A stretch of DNA of 64,000 nt from Gordionus sp. m RMFG-2023. Taxonomy: Eukaryota; Nematomorpha; Gordioida; Chordodea; Parachordodidae. Shown here piece by piece: positions 1 through 13,145 of the stretch; position 1 is the first letter of the stretch, and every line of letters begins with the position of its first letter. A model generated the notes under the pieces. That model was given only the letters and a program-made list of their open reading frames with translations. It did not search any database and had not been told where the DNA came from. The stretch is from contig NC_088776.1 of the NCBI RefSeq assembly GCF_954871325.1, positions 37,062,508 to 37,126,507 of the forward strand, written 5' to 3'. The position numbers and the translations under genes were made by a program.

Positions 1-471
1 ATGGTCTTTAATAAAAAAATTATATGTACTAGGATTTTGTAATGAACTAAACTAGCAAAAATAATTATCAAAAATGAGAAGAAAAAATAGATAAATGCTC
101 AAAAAAATAAAGATTAAAATGACCGATTGAAAAGGTTAAAAATGTATGCAAAAGATTAATAAATCATAAAAAGAATATTATATCTGTATGTATGATGAAA
201 AAAAACGTGTTAAAAAAATGGACCTAAATTTATAAATTGAAGAAAAATAAATTGAGAGAAGATATAGTAAGAAAAATAAAAGTAAAGAAAATCGCAAAAG
301 GTTAGAAATAAATTGAGAAAAGATACAGTAAGAAAAAAACGTAAAGAAATCGCAAAAATTTAGAAATAAATTAAAAAGGAATAACTAAAATAAATAAAAG
401 TTTAAGAAAAATTGACAAAAAATTAAAAAATATTATGATTTTCTTTTTTTGAATGGGAAACCCTGTATCAA
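1..471. other. A+T-rich stretch without a gene
   Basis: The stretch is rich in AAAAATAAA-type runs, with short irregular repeats of a GAAATAAATTGAGA-like word between about 230 and 370. No open frame or element terminus was recognised. Confidence 0.6.
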
Positions 472-1030
472 GGATATATCTTCACTAAAATTTTATTTAA
501 GCATGTTAGCAATGCTTATTTTAGCCCATTTACGTCAAAAAAATTTAAAAAACTTTAAAAACAACGATTATGACAATTGTCACTTATCTAGGGTACATCT
601 TCACTAAAACTTTATTTAAACATGTTAGCAATGCTTATTTTAGCCCATTTACGTCAAAAAAATTCGAAAAACTTTAAAAACAACGATTATGACAATTGTC
701 ACTTATCTAGGGTACATCTTCACTAAAATTTTATTTAAACATGTTAGCAATGCTTATTTTAGCCCATTTACGTCAAAAAACTTTAAAAACAACGATTATG
801 GCAATTGTCACTTATCTAGGGTACATCTTCATTATTTATTTAAACATGTTAGCAATGCTTATTTTAGCCCATTTACGTCAAAAAAATTCGAAAAACCTTA
901 AAAACAACGATTATGACAATTGTCACTTATCTAGGGTACATCTTCACTAAAATTTTATTTAAACATGTTAGCAATGCTTATTTTAGCCCATTTATGCCAA
1001 AAAAATACGAAAAACTTAAAACAACATATT
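472..1030. repeat. Tandem repeat, about 119-bp unit, five copies
   Basis: The phrase GGGTACATCTTCACTAAAA recurs at about 472, 591, 710, 819 and 934. Each time it is followed by the same block (TTAGCAATGCTTATTTTAGC and later ACGATTATGACAATTGTCAC). Unit length is 109-120 bp and the copies are very alike, so this is a young or homogenised minisatellite. The short open frames here only reflect the repeat and are not genes. Confidence 0.9.
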
Positions 1031-1089
1031 CTTATTATAATTTTGTTCACATTAATCATTTTCCCAAAATTTAGCAATTTACCAGATTT

Positions 1090-1235
1090 TATAAAAAAAC
1101 AAAAAAATTGAGCAGACCTAACGAGCCGACTACACGAGCCGCATTTAGTCGACTCTAGTCAAAGTCGTTTTATCGACTAGAAACTAGGCTCGAGTCGCAG
1201 CTAAGTCGACTCGGCTTAGCCGTTTAACAACACTA
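1090..1235. repeat. Probable MITE remnant ending in TTTAACAACACTA
   Basis: This island is richer in G+C than its surroundings and is full of overlapping CGACTC, GAGTCG and TCGACTAG words. It ends in GCCGTTTAACAACACTA. The same end, TTTAACAACACTA, closes the element at 8224-8422. The opposite terminus was not found, so this is probably a one-ended remnant. Confidence 0.35.
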
Positions 1236-1849
1236 ATAGTAATGGACTAAATATATAATTTCATTTATTTAATCAAAATTTGAAATAAGTATATTATATT
1301 TGTATTGTAAAAAATAAATGTTACAATATAAGTAGGAAGTAATGAAGATTCTGTAAAATAAACAGCACCAAAAAATATTAATTTTATAGTTTATACATAA
1401 TTTATAATAAATCTTTTAAAATTTTAAAGAAACGGGAAATATTACGAAGATGTAGAATGTTCAACATTATCTTAAAATAAAATAATGAATGTATCTCGCG
1501 GTTAAAATTTCTAAATAAATTTCAAGCTTTTTTTAATATTAAATATAATATATAAAGAAATAGATCTGTTTTATAAAAATGAGATTGATAGCCCTCCATG
1601 GAGAAAATAAAAAATTATTAATTTTCCTTATTAATTTTAAACATATAATTAGGTATATAATATTGTATAAATTTTCCTAAAAAAAATATATAATGTATGA
1701 AATAAATAGGAACATATCTATTAATAAAGAATCGTTATATGTTTTCAAAACTAAAGATACGGTATATTCAGGCTAAAGTAAAATATCATTATTGCAAAAA
1801 ATTTATGACATTGAAAAAAATATCGTTATTTTATCTAAAATTGCATAAT
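1236..1849. other. 3' flank of the AP-2 gene, no feature
   Basis: A+T-rich sequence downstream of the AP-2 stop codon. No second gene or element was seen. Confidence 0.5.
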
Positions 1850-1855
1850 TTTATT
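1850..1855 (-). promoter_or_regulatory. Candidate poly(A) signal of the AP-2 gene
   Basis: AATAAA on the minus strand, about 60 bases beyond the AP-2 stop codon. In sequence this A+T-rich the hexamer also occurs by chance, so only the position supports it. Confidence 0.4.
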
Positions 1856-1916
1856 GAATTTCGAGTAAAAGGTTTGTTTCGCTTAAATTTATATATGGTG
1901 GGAGAAAAAGGAAGAT

Positions 1917-3372
1917 TCATTCTTCCTGAACCACATTTACATTATCGGTTATACTGTCTGGAGAAGACTGGCGACTATAAGATAATTCTTTGATCCCCTT
2001 CTTGATTATCATACTGTTTATGGTGGATTCCATTCCTTCCACATTAGATATGTCAGATGATTTATCGTTTAAATCATCCATGTATTTGGATTTCTTGAAT
2101 CCCAATGGATGTTTCGACGAAGATAAGGCTAATTCCTCATCAACAAAACCTACTTCCTTTATGGGTTCAGATTCTGGAGATGAACCCATAGATCCACGAA
2201 GATTGAATGAATCAGTTTTGCTATCCAACAATTGATTTTCGTTATAACGTACATCTAACATGCCATAATCTCCAACATCGTTATCTTGTCTTAAATTATG
2301 ATTAACATTTGAAGGTTTTTTGGAAGAATCGTTGTCTTCCTCGCTGATTTCTTCAACTCTGTTGGTCGATTCCGATGTGATTATCATATACCGCCGTTCG
2401 TCAAATTGGCCGGGAGTGGGGTCCCCATTTTCGCTATTATACGAAGCATCCGACGTATATGTTTGCTGCAGGTAAGCTTTCTTGGGGTGATCTTGGCTAG
2501 TCATTAATGACCGATTAAAGACAGAGTTGTGCTGGGAATTTTCGTCTAAAAAATAGGCCTTGTGACGCCTTTTGGTCTCATCCATTAAATTGTTGATACC
2601 CAACAACCTTTGCTGGTTTTCATTATCGATAGGAACATTTATTTCTGTATCCTTGGTACCGTAATCGTCTTGATTGTTCATCAATAAGCCATAATTAGCG
2701 TTCAAGATCATTTCTCTGGCTTGATGCTGTTGCTCCAAAGGAATATTCTCGGTGAAATTTCTTATATCCATCATCATCTTTTCTTGACTTAGCTTTTGTT
2801 CATATGAATCTTTTTTGTCGGGCATCGACATATCAGACGTATGGTTGCTATGGCTACTTTTCACGTTTTTGGCGTTGTGATTGTTTATAACGGAATTTCT
2901 AAGAGATTTGTTGGGATTTATACCAGTCCCCGCATTTTTTGAGTTGCCATGAGGCCCGCGTTTATGGGTGACAATTCCGTGATGTTGATTTAAAGCGTAA
3001 TGAGTTAGTCCTTGACTTACCCCTAAGGGATTTTTGCTATTATCTAGCATGTGATTGTTATTTGAATATTGAGAATTGTCAGGAGGATTCCACACATTGT
3101 TTTGAGAACCGTTTTGGGCTGTGACTAATCCTATGTACCCAGAACTTTGAGAGGACATGGAGGCCTTTTCCATGGCTTTTAGCATTTCATTCAACACATT
3201 GTGTATTGATTGAATGGAAGCCGAAAGAGCTGGTGAACCAAAACCATGGGTGATTAGGCTGAAATGTGTGAGATTTTTTTGTATGTTGGGTTCTAGGATT
3301 TGTTGAGGCCTTGAGTTACCTAGGGGGGATCTGTCTTTATTGAGGAGATCAAGAAGTTCTTTAGTAACTTGT
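1917..3372 (-). CDS. TFAP2: AP-2 transcription factor, last coding exon (end of dimerisation domain plus long C-terminal tail)
   Basis: Acceptor TTAAG at 3375-3373 opens this exon in phase 2. It reads KQVTKELLDLLNKDRSPLGN, then SRPQQILEP, LTHFSLITHGFGSPA and LNEMLKAMEK, which is the end of the AP-2 helix-span-helix dimerisation domain. Vertebrate AP-2 proteins stop about 30-40 residues later. Here the frame stays open for roughly 400 more residues to a TGA at 1917. That tail is polar, rich in Ser, Asn, Asp and Gln, without zinc fingers or membrane segments, and looks disordered. In known AP-2 proteins this domain mediates dimerisation and, with the basic region, binding to GCCNNNGGC sites in the nucleus. 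The identity is certain from the motif series. The function of the tail is unknown. Confidence 0.96.
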
Positions 3373-3518
3373 CTTAATTGTATAATTTTAAATATTTTAT
3401 AAATATCATTAAATTGTAGTTGTATTTCTCAGACTTTATTTAAAATTTTTTACCATTATTTTATGTAAATTCTCAATTGTTATTAAATATGACTTGTTTA
3501 AAATATCATTTTTTTTAC

Positions 3519-3657
3519 TTAGTTGCTAGAACCATATTCTTATATGTCGGGTATTCAGATGGGTCATGTTGACGGCATATATATTCAGCCACTTGTTTAG
3601 AAGGAAACTCCGTTTCACAAGCATACCCAAAATCTCTGGCTAAATGAACGGCTTCGC
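3519..3657 (-). CDS. TFAP2: AP-2 transcription factor, dimerisation/DNA-binding exon
   Basis: This 139-bp exon is bounded by acceptor TTTTTAG (G at 3658) and donor AA|GTAAAA (GT at 3518-3517). It encodes [20 protein letters not shown], then [16 protein letters not shown] and NMVLATK, nearly colinear with human TFAP2A ([20 protein letters not shown] and NMLLATK). It begins in phase 1 and ends in phase 2, matching its neighbours exactly. It forms the start of the helix-span-helix region. It is too short and split to appear as a free open frame and was found from the protein motif. Confidence 0.97.
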
Positions 3658-3769
3658 CTAAAAATAGTTAATTTCGAATTACAATTTAAAAAAACAAAAA
3701 TAAAATTGATCTTTTTGTCATTCCTTAAGTTTTCTCTTATTCTTATTTTTTTTAAATATACTGGGGCAA

Positions 3770-4520
3770 GATAATAAAATTTTTTAAGAAATATTATTGT
3801 TTTTTAAAAATATCAAGCATAAATTTATTAGAACTAATAACTATTTCTAATGCACAATTTTAAATTAATGTGAATTATATAAAAATTATATGTATAAATC
3901 GTCATATAAAAAACTATAAAATAAATGTGAATTAAATTAAACGGATATAACTGACGGTATAGAAAAACTATAAAATAAATGTGAATTATAAAATATAAAG
4001 TGAATATAACCACTATATGAATCACTTAAATGACCCAAAATAGAAATTTGAATTTTTTGAGCCTTTAAAATTTATATATTTAAATGTTGGAAATATAAAT
4101 TATTACACAAAATGTTTCTTAGGAATAATTGTATTTTGTATGTTATATATTTACATGTAAAATCCAATTTTCGTTGGGATTGAGCTAATTTTTCAATTAT
4201 CTCATCCTTGCTTGTGGTCAAATGCCTATGAATATTCAAAAGATCTAAACCTTTCAATCTACTTTCAGAAGTTGAACTTCTTGGTATGTTTTTCAGAGAC
4301 CTCAGGGCCGTACGATATTTTAATTTTTTAAATATACCTTGGCCGGGCCCAAAATTACCCGGGCGGGGCCCAAAATTTTTTTTACAAAAACACCAAAATG
4401 AAAAATTTTTTAAAAAAATATCCGGGCCGGGTTGTATATTTTAAAACAGCCTATATTTGAAATCGTTATTATTAGCTATAAAAATCAAAAAGAAATAAAA
4501 TTTATTTTAAAAAAATCCGG
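3770..4520 (-). mobile_element. Truncated hAT transposon copy inside an AP-2 intron
   Basis: The sequence follows the element at 62793-64000 nearly base for base (for example TCAAGCATAAATTTATTAG and the ATAAATGTGAATTA repeats) in the same orientation. On the minus strand it encodes the hAT C-terminal dimerisation motif SRLKGLDLLNIHRHL followed by TTSKDEIIEKLAQ (about 4190-4265). The outer terminus CAGGCGCGTACGCAG of the sister copy is missing here and most of the transposase is absent, so this is a dead end fragment. Its upstream part carries the G+C-rich insertion listed separately. Confidence 0.75.
4303..4520. repeat. G+C-rich MITE nested in the hAT fragment (partial)
   Basis: Starts CAGGGCCG and has alternating CCGGGCC blocks and poly-T/A blocks, then an A+T core that also occurs inverted at about 23580-23640. 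It sits at the same hAT position as the insertions at 23390-23737 and 63375-63509. The far end is missing. Confidence 0.5.
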
Positions 4521-6586
<2,066 letters not shown>

Positions 6587-6711
6587 TCACAATATTAATA
6601 ATAAATATAATCTTACCAACCAAGTGCTGCATTCATTTTTTAAATAATAATTAATTTGTTAATAAAAAGTAAACGTTATTAAAATTAATTAAAGCTTCTA
6701 ATTTTATTTAC

Positions 6712-6925
6712 CTTCGAAGCACTCCTCCTAGCAAAGAAGCATTTAAACATTCAGGAGGTGACAACCTTCTTTGTACCTCTCCCACCGTAACCTTGTACTT
6801 TGACGTTGAGCTTAATAAAGATAATCTTCCCGGCACTGAACAGAATATATCGCTTGGCGACACAATGTTTGGAGATATGGTCAGATCTTTGTTTTCTATC
6901 TTGGGTCTTATACTAGCCGATGAGA
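6712..6925 (-). CDS. TFAP2: AP-2 transcription factor, exon upstream of the basic region
   Basis: Donor AG|GTAAAT (6711-6706) is clear. The exon encodes [20 protein letters not shown], then [20 protein letters not shown] and [10 protein letters not shown], diagnostic for AP-2. The acceptor is placed at ATTAG (6927-6926), which makes the exon 214 bp and gives phase 1. A second AG at 6914-6913 would start it at 6912 in phase 2. Neither matches the phase 0 donor of the next recognised exon upstream (16830), so a small intermediate exon is expected in between. Confidence 0.95.
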
Positions 6926-7856
6926 CTAATAAATTAATTTTATTAAACAAAATGTTTGAAAATATTTGATTTCAATAATTAATATTTAAATTAATGTAAA
7001 CCATTCATATAATCCTTTTTTAAATTTAGAAGAAATTCATAGGAAAATCGGTAAGAGTTTACCCTATTTAACAAGCTGAAATCATCCAGCCCCTGACAAA
7101 TTATTTCTATCTGATTTTTCTGCTCTTTCTAAATTTGATTAGTAAATAATATTAGATAGATCGTATGATCCCTCGAGCTAATTTAGATTTCCTTTCATTT
7201 TTCTAATTTATATTTGGGTTGCTAATTTTGATTTGATAGACTGGCCTCCTATACATATAGAAATCACTTATAATAACTTTTCTCACACGACCAGAAATTT
7301 ACAGCAGTAAAAAATATATAATAGCTGAAAACAAACCATGAATTGTTTTACGTTGATTACGTTACATTATATATTATATACTTAAACTATTATATGGTAC
7401 TTTTTCATTTTAATTATCTTAAATGTATATAAGAAATACAAATAGCTTTATTTTCTCTATACAAAGAGAAATAAATATCTTATTTGTCCCATATTTGGAA
7501 AACATTACAATATTTATAACAAAAATTATGAATTTGTAAGACTGTGTTTCTATAAATTTTGTGATTAATGTCATTTTCTATTAAAGTGTTTTGTGTGAAT
7601 GAATGATAAAGAATAATAAAAAATTCTCGTTTTTTCAAATTAAATTGTCTTTTTTATTGTTTTATATTTTATGAGGAAAATTTAATTCCTTTTATTTTAT
7701 ACCTATGAAAACAAAACATAACCTAATTTTATTAATTTTTATAGCTGAGAATTTTATGCTATTATTATAATTTTCTTTTTATCTTTTATAATTATTAATA
7801 TTTTTCTGTCATTATTTACTGTTGGCTGAATCTGGAAATTTCTTTCTTTCTTTCTT

Positions 7857-7892
<36 letters not shown>

Positions 7893-8223
7893 CCTTTCTT
7901 CCTTCCCTTTTTATCTTTCCTTCCCTGTGTTTCACAGATATATATTTCTATTATTGCTCTTTTGTTTTTGAAGATATTTTTTTCATATTTTCTTTTAGTG
8001 GATCATCATTCATAAGCACATTATGCATAAATAATGTGTAAAAAATATTAAATACTTTTCTTGATGACTGAACTGGGCTCATTGCCGGTTGTGGAATTCA
8101 AGGAGTTAACCGGATTATTGTGGAAACTTCTCTCCTAAAATTTATTTTTAAATGATAGAATTATAAAGTAGGTATATTAAGGAGGGGGTTATAATAAACT
8201 ATATTTGCGAATATACTAACCTC
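6926..8223. other. AP-2 intron, A+T-rich, only a microsatellite
   Basis: First part of the 9.9 kb intron. Apart from the pyrimidine microsatellite at 7845-7927, nothing was recognised. Confidence 0.5.
7845..7927. repeat. TTTC/TC microsatellite
   Basis: Runs of TTTC, then TC, then TTTC and TTCC units on the plus strand, about 80 bp. On the transcribed (minus) strand it is a GAAA-rich purine tract inside the AP-2 intron. Confidence 0.9.
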
Positions 8224-8422
8224 TAGTTTTGTTAAAAGCCCGATTCTGATGAATTTTTAAAAACGGCCCCATTAAGATTATGACCAAAATAATATTGTGT
8301 AGCTCATAGATGGCAGAAAGGTTTGGGCTTGTACCACCCAAATTTTGAGGCTTATATTTGGTTGAAATCTTAAACGGGCCATTTTTAGAAATCGACCCAA
8401 ACCGGGCTTTTTAACAACACTA
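8224..8422. mobile_element. Short MITE with TAGTGTTGTTAAAAGCCCG-type ends
   Basis: The left end TAGTTTTGTTAAAAGCCCG mirrors the right end GGGCTTTTTAACAACACTA. The flanks share TAACCTC on both sides (TACTAACCTC left, TATTAACCTC right), suggesting a target duplication of 8-10 bp. There is no coding capacity at about 200 bp. The terminal word TAGTGTTG suggests the hAT superfamily, but the uncertain duplication length leaves this open. Confidence 0.6.
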
Positions 8423-8707
8423 TATTAACCTCTAAGGGTTATTTTCTTACCAAAAATATTTAACTATACATTTAATGATAATTAGAAAGGAAACCGTTGG
8501 AAAAGAAACCCTAGGGGAAGAACCCCCACCTTTCTCTCCTCTTTTTATATATTTATATTTCGTACAAAATTATAAATTTTTTAAATATAGTTATCACAAC
8601 TTTCAATAAATTCCTTATATAAGTTTGAGTTGATCCATACAAATTATATAGAATCGATTTTTTAAAAAGGTAAGAGAATTTACAATTTAGGTAATAGTTA
8701 TACCTTC

Positions 8708-10260
8708 CAGGCGCGTAGCCAGCGGTTGTAGCAAATGAAAAAATATATAAGGCTTTTAGTGCAAAGTAGAGGTCTGCATTGGGCGGGGTTTCGGCCCGCC
8801 CGCCCATCTAAGTGGGCGGGCGGATGGGCGGGTAAATAATTTTTCGATAATGGGCAGGCGGTCGGGTTAAAAAAATTTGAAACTATGGGCGGGCTGGGCG
8901 GTTGGGTTAAGTAAATTTAAAATTTTTGTTCAAAAACAAACTAAAAAAAATTGTTTAATTAAATGATCTATAACAATATTTCTTTTTTTATTGTACCAAT
9001 CGTTTTTTTTAAGTGAAGAACATTTACCTAACTATATTATGTAATAATCACAACAATAAATCTTTTTTCTTAGAATAAATAAACATTTTTGTCTATATAA
9101 ACGGGCTTGGGTTAAAAATCTTTTATAAATAATGGGCGGGCGGGTAAAAATTTTAGACTAATGGGTTGGCGGGCAAGGAATTTTAGACAAATGGGCGGGG
9201 CGGGCGGGTATATATTTTTTTGAAAACTATGGGCTGGGCGGGCGGACGTAATTTTTTTAAAACAAAGCCCGCCCAATGCAGACCTCTAGTGCAAAGTATT
9301 CTATTTCAAATAGGTCATATTATATTCTATCTCAAATTTAGCAAAAGGTTCAAATTAATTTAAATATTTTTTCCTTGTGTAGTAATATTTTAACCCACGA
9401 ATTGAAAGAAGATTTTTTTACATTTTTTTAAAAATTTTAATAGATAAAGATTCTATTTAATTTTTCTCTACTAATAACTATGACTAGGCAAAATTTCCAG
9501 AGTGTATGAAATGTTCAATCCTAAGTGACAGAATTTGCTGAATATAATTATTTCAGAGACTTCTTGTGCTACAAAAAAAAACAGCAAGAAGAAGGCCCAG
9601 CAAAATGAAGCCTTGGATATTAAGCATTACAGCATTTTTGGATCTAATAAAACTTATTTTGATTGTATTTTAAGAAATATCAGAATGACCTAAACCAGAT
9701 ATTGCATCTGAAGCTGATACATTATTAGATTCAAACAGCCGATTTATTTTGCATTAAAATGTGTTAAGATTTATTTCAGTTTTATGCAACATTTTTCAAA
9801 TGGATTTGAGGTTATGAAAATCACGACTTTTATTATATTACAACTCAAAAAATTAAGAGATAAAGTAGATTAAGAATTTTACAAGATATTTATGTTATTG
9901 TTGAGGTGAGGCGAAATTATATGATTTTGAGATTCGTAAGCCTCGACTTGCACCTAGACAAGCAAATATTTCCAGTATTAATGTGGACTCAATTGAGTAT
10001 TACCATAAAATAACCGTATTATTTCACTTTTGGATATATTTTTTGGTGAGACGATAGTTTAATAGGTTTTCCCGACATGCGGCTTAGGTTTTGAATTTAA
10101 AACCATTAATTGAGCTCGTTTTATTAAATTTAAAGATCTGATTTTGCCAGAAAAGAATTCTAATATGTGTAGAATAATACCCACCCCATATATTTCAGAT
10201 AATTTATGGCCAACATTTGAAGAAATCATAATTAATAGTAATTTTCTCATAACCTTTTCA
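8708..10260 (+). mobile_element. Decayed hAT transposon, 3' end missing
   Basis: Begins CAGGCGCGTAGCCAG, a typical hAT terminus shared with the elements at 27265 and 62793. Between about 9890 and 10050 a broken plus-strand frame reads YDFEIRKPRLAPRQANIS, then INVDSIEYYHKITV, matching the same segment of the transposases at 22264 and 27265 (PRL.. RQ.. NI.S.EEYY). Stops and shifts are frequent, and no matching right terminus or target duplication was found before the foldback element at 10315. It is interrupted by the MITE at 8767. Confidence 0.7.
8767..9288. mobile_element. hAT-type MITE with GGGCGGGCGGG arrays
   Basis: Perfect inverted ends TAGAGGTCTGCATTGGGCGG and the mirror CCCGCCCAATGCAGACCTCTA are flanked on both sides by the 8-bp duplication GTGCAAAG. 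The inside alternates GGGCGGGCGGGT blocks with poly-A/T blocks, a pattern shared with the copy at 16184-16640. It is 522 bp, non-coding and non-autonomous. It sits inside the hAT at 8708, within the AP-2 intron. The perfect ends suggest a fairly recent insertion. Confidence 0.9.
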
Positions 10261-10316
10261 TATTCTTAATGTAAATTGGAATTTCATGATAAAATTGTCT
10301 GAAATTTAGAAAATTT

Positions 10317-10745
10317 TAGCGCGAAATGTATTATCGCGAATGCATTATCGCGAATGTCGATTACCGCGAAAAAATATTATAGCGGATGCATTACAGCGAA
10401 TGCATTATCGCGAATATAATATAGCGAATGCATTACCGCGAATGCATTATAGCGAATATAATACAGCGAAAATATTATAGCGAATGTATTAGCGCGAATG
10501 TAATACCGCGAAAATGTTATCGCGAATGTATTATAGCGAATACATTACAGCGAATGAATTATCGCGAATGCATTGTCGCGAATATATTACCGCGAATGCA
10601 TTATAGCGAATATATTATAGCGAATGAATTATTGCGAATACATTATAGCGAATGCATTATAGCGAATGAATTATCGCGAATGCATTATAGCGAATGCATT
10701 TTAGCGAACGCATTATAGCGAATGGATTATCATATCGCGAATGTT
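10317..10745. repeat. Left arm array, 12-14-bp GCGAATGCATTA-type unit
   Basis: About thirty units vary at the base pair before GCG (TATCGCG, TATAGCG, TACCGCG, TACAGCG). The GCGAA core is nearly invariant and the ATG(C/T)ATTA half drifts. The short plus-strand open frame over 10428-10718 is an effect of the repeat and not a gene. Confidence 0.9.
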
Positions 10746-12399
10746 ATCGACTTTTCGACTAACTTAGTTGAATCTGAAAATTAAGTTAAAATAGGGATTG
10801 GCTCTAAAAACATTTTTTTATTGAAATTAAGGCTAAGGTTTTTCTTTTTTTTGACTCAAAATATATATAAAAGATTCTAAATAATAAAATAGATTTCGCT
10901 TTTTCATCTAATCATTTTAAATATTAAACATCAAGTTTTTTCTTTTTAATTTATTGAAAATTTGTACAGACAAAATTGAATTTATCATATTTCAATGTCA
11001 TAATTAGTAATAAAATAAATAATATAAATGTCGTAAATTAATATACCTGTTCTTCAGTCTGCATTTTTTAGCTCTGATTATTTAAAATCCTGCCCTAAAT
11101 TTTCAAATTTCGTTATTTTGAATATTTTCTCTGTATTTTATAAATTGTTTTATACGGAATTTAAGATAAGTAAATAATATTAAAGCATAATTAAAATGTT
11201 TTTCACTATAATATTTAACGGCATAAAAATATGGATTTGTGGCCTTCTGTCTCTCTTAAAGTTGAAATTGTTTTAAACCGTATCATGAATAATAAACCAA
11301 TTTGCACAGTGAGATTTAGAAATAATTAAATAGACAGAATATGAAATTAAAAATCTTTTCCCATTTCAGAAAGTCTCATAATCATTATGTTTAAAAATAT
11401 TTATAGTAGGCATTCCCTTTCAGGCAGAATAATATGATTTGAAAATAACTTACAAAATATTAAATTTGAACTAAATTCACATATCATCTCTATTGAAACC
11501 ACCAAAATATATAATTAAATATATTTTTTATCATTTTAAGATTTATATTTGAAACAGGAGTTGGCATTTATTTTTTTCAAATTTAACAATGTTTAAATTT
11601 AAAAAAGATAAGATTTTATGTTTTAAAGCTATAAAATTAATAATTTTGACGATTACAAAAGATTTAATAAGATAGAGGTCTTAATCCAATGTTCCCCTTC
11701 ATCTAATCTTATTTAAAAAATTTTAAAAATTATCAACATATTTTTTTAGCGCTGGAAAGGGTTAATCATATCAGTAACTAGGGGCTAGTATAATTAGGTC
11801 GAATTAATTAAATTATGCTTAAAAATATGATATAATAAGTATTCATTGACTATTATAGCTTTAAATTCTATTTTTTTCCCTTTAACTTTCACCTTTTCTG
11901 GTGGTTGATAATCAAAAGAATTAGAAAAAAAATTAAAAAATTCATTAAAACTTAAACATTTTTTAAAATAAAATATCACATTTTGAAATTTTTTATGAAT
12001 TATTTATATACAAATGGTGTATTATTGATAATAACAATTATCCTATAGGAGACTTAATAAACCAATATAATCTACAAGCCTGGGGTTTGGGGCTTGTTGG
12101 GGCAAAAATTAACTTTTACTAGAATCAATCTTAAAATATAAAATATTAAAATATTTATTAATAGGGTCTTTTGTAAAAAACGACTTAATCTAATCGTTAA
12201 AAATATTGAGTATACCAAATTCCATATATTTTTTTAATAAAATACGTATTTCATAAATAACAAGTGACGTGTTTTAGAGGTAAATAATTTTAAAACGCTA
12301 CTTTAAATAAATATAGACAATTAAGCTGGTTCTCTGGTTTTTTGGAACTTAATAAATGGGTTAAATATAATTTTGATTGCATTGTGATAATGTTAGTTG

Positions 12400-13135
12400 T
12401 AATGCATTCGCGATATTGCATTCGCGATAATGCATTCGCTGTATTGTATTCGCTCTAATACATTCGCTATGATACATTCGCTATGATGCATTCGCTATAA
12501 TGCATTCGCGCTAATATATTCGCTATAATACATTCGCTATGATGCATTCGCGATTGCATTCGCGGTATTACATTCGCTGTAATGCATTCTGTTGTAGCTG
12601 TTGAAAAAAAGAAGAAATAAATTTAATATAATACATCAAATGTCAGTTATTTTCTGACAGGTGAATTAAGTTTTCCTTGGGGGAAGAAGAGGAGGTGATG
12701 AACACATGATGGGTTGATGGGAAAGGATTCTTTTGTTATCCATTTTGGGATGAAGAGTTTGGATTAATTCGAGAAGATGTCAGCGAGGAACTAATAATGG
12801 ACCTTTGGGACATGAAGAATTAGATAATTAGATATTTATGATTTGTAATTTTTTTGATAATGTATAGATATTGTTGTTGGTGTTTTTTAATAAAGAAATT
12901 TGAGTCGTATTCTTATTCTTATTATTATGAAAGGATGGCTTGTAATACATTCGCTATAATATTTTCGCGGTAATGCATTCGCTATAATGCATTCGCGCTA
13001 ATATATTCGCTATGATACATTAGCTATAATGCATTCGCTATAATATCTTTTCGCGGTAATCGACATTCGCGATAATGCATTCGCGATAATACATTTCGCG
13101 GTAAAAGTTTCGCGGTAAAAGTTTCGCGGTATTGA
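12400..13135. repeat. Right arm array (reverse complement), split by a solo LTR
   Basis: Units of the form CATTCGCTATAATG and CATTCGCGATAATG occupy 12400-12589 and 12953-13135. They are the mirror of the array at 10317-10745. The outer end adds two extra GGTAAAAGTTTCGC units not found at the left end. Confidence 0.9.
12590..12947 (+). mobile_element. Solo LTR of the 40577-47685 LTR retrotransposon family
   Basis: Starts TGTTGTAGCTGTTGAAAAAA, then AAGAAATAAATTTAATATAA and TTTTCCTTGGGGGAAGAAG, matching the LTRs at 40577 and 47421 in the same order. It is about 358 bp and no internal region follows, so it is a solo LTR. A 5-bp CATTC flanks both sides. CATTC is also part of the host array unit, so the duplication is suggestive rather than certain. 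Divergence from the other two LTRs is visible, so it is an old fossil. Confidence 0.7.
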
Positions 13136-13145
13136 CGTGATACGA

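Larger units (their letters stand above)
10315..13135. mobile_element. Foldback-like element with minisatellite arms
   Basis: The left arm (about 10317-10745) is a tandem array of GCGAATGCATTA-type units. The right arm (about 12400-13135, excluding a solo LTR) is the same array in reverse complement. The outermost 85 or so bases pair almost base for base: left TTTTAGCGCGAAATGTATTA against right TAATACATTTCGCGGTAAAA, and the irregular segment GAATGTCGATTACCGCGAAA recurs in mirrored order in both arms. Between the arms lie about 1.6 kb of A+T-rich sequence without a coding frame. Long inverted repeats built of short tandem units are the hallmark of foldback (FB) transposons. No target duplication was seen. 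Confidence 0.75.

Noticed and set aside
10428-10718. Plus-strand 96-codon open frame (repeated HYRECIIANI-like words)
   Set aside because: It is a translation of the minisatellite arm of the foldback-like element, open only because the units lack stops in that frame.
10317-10745. CRISPR-like array
   Set aside because: The repeats are contiguous with no unique spacers, the genome is clearly animal, and a mirrored array lies nearby.
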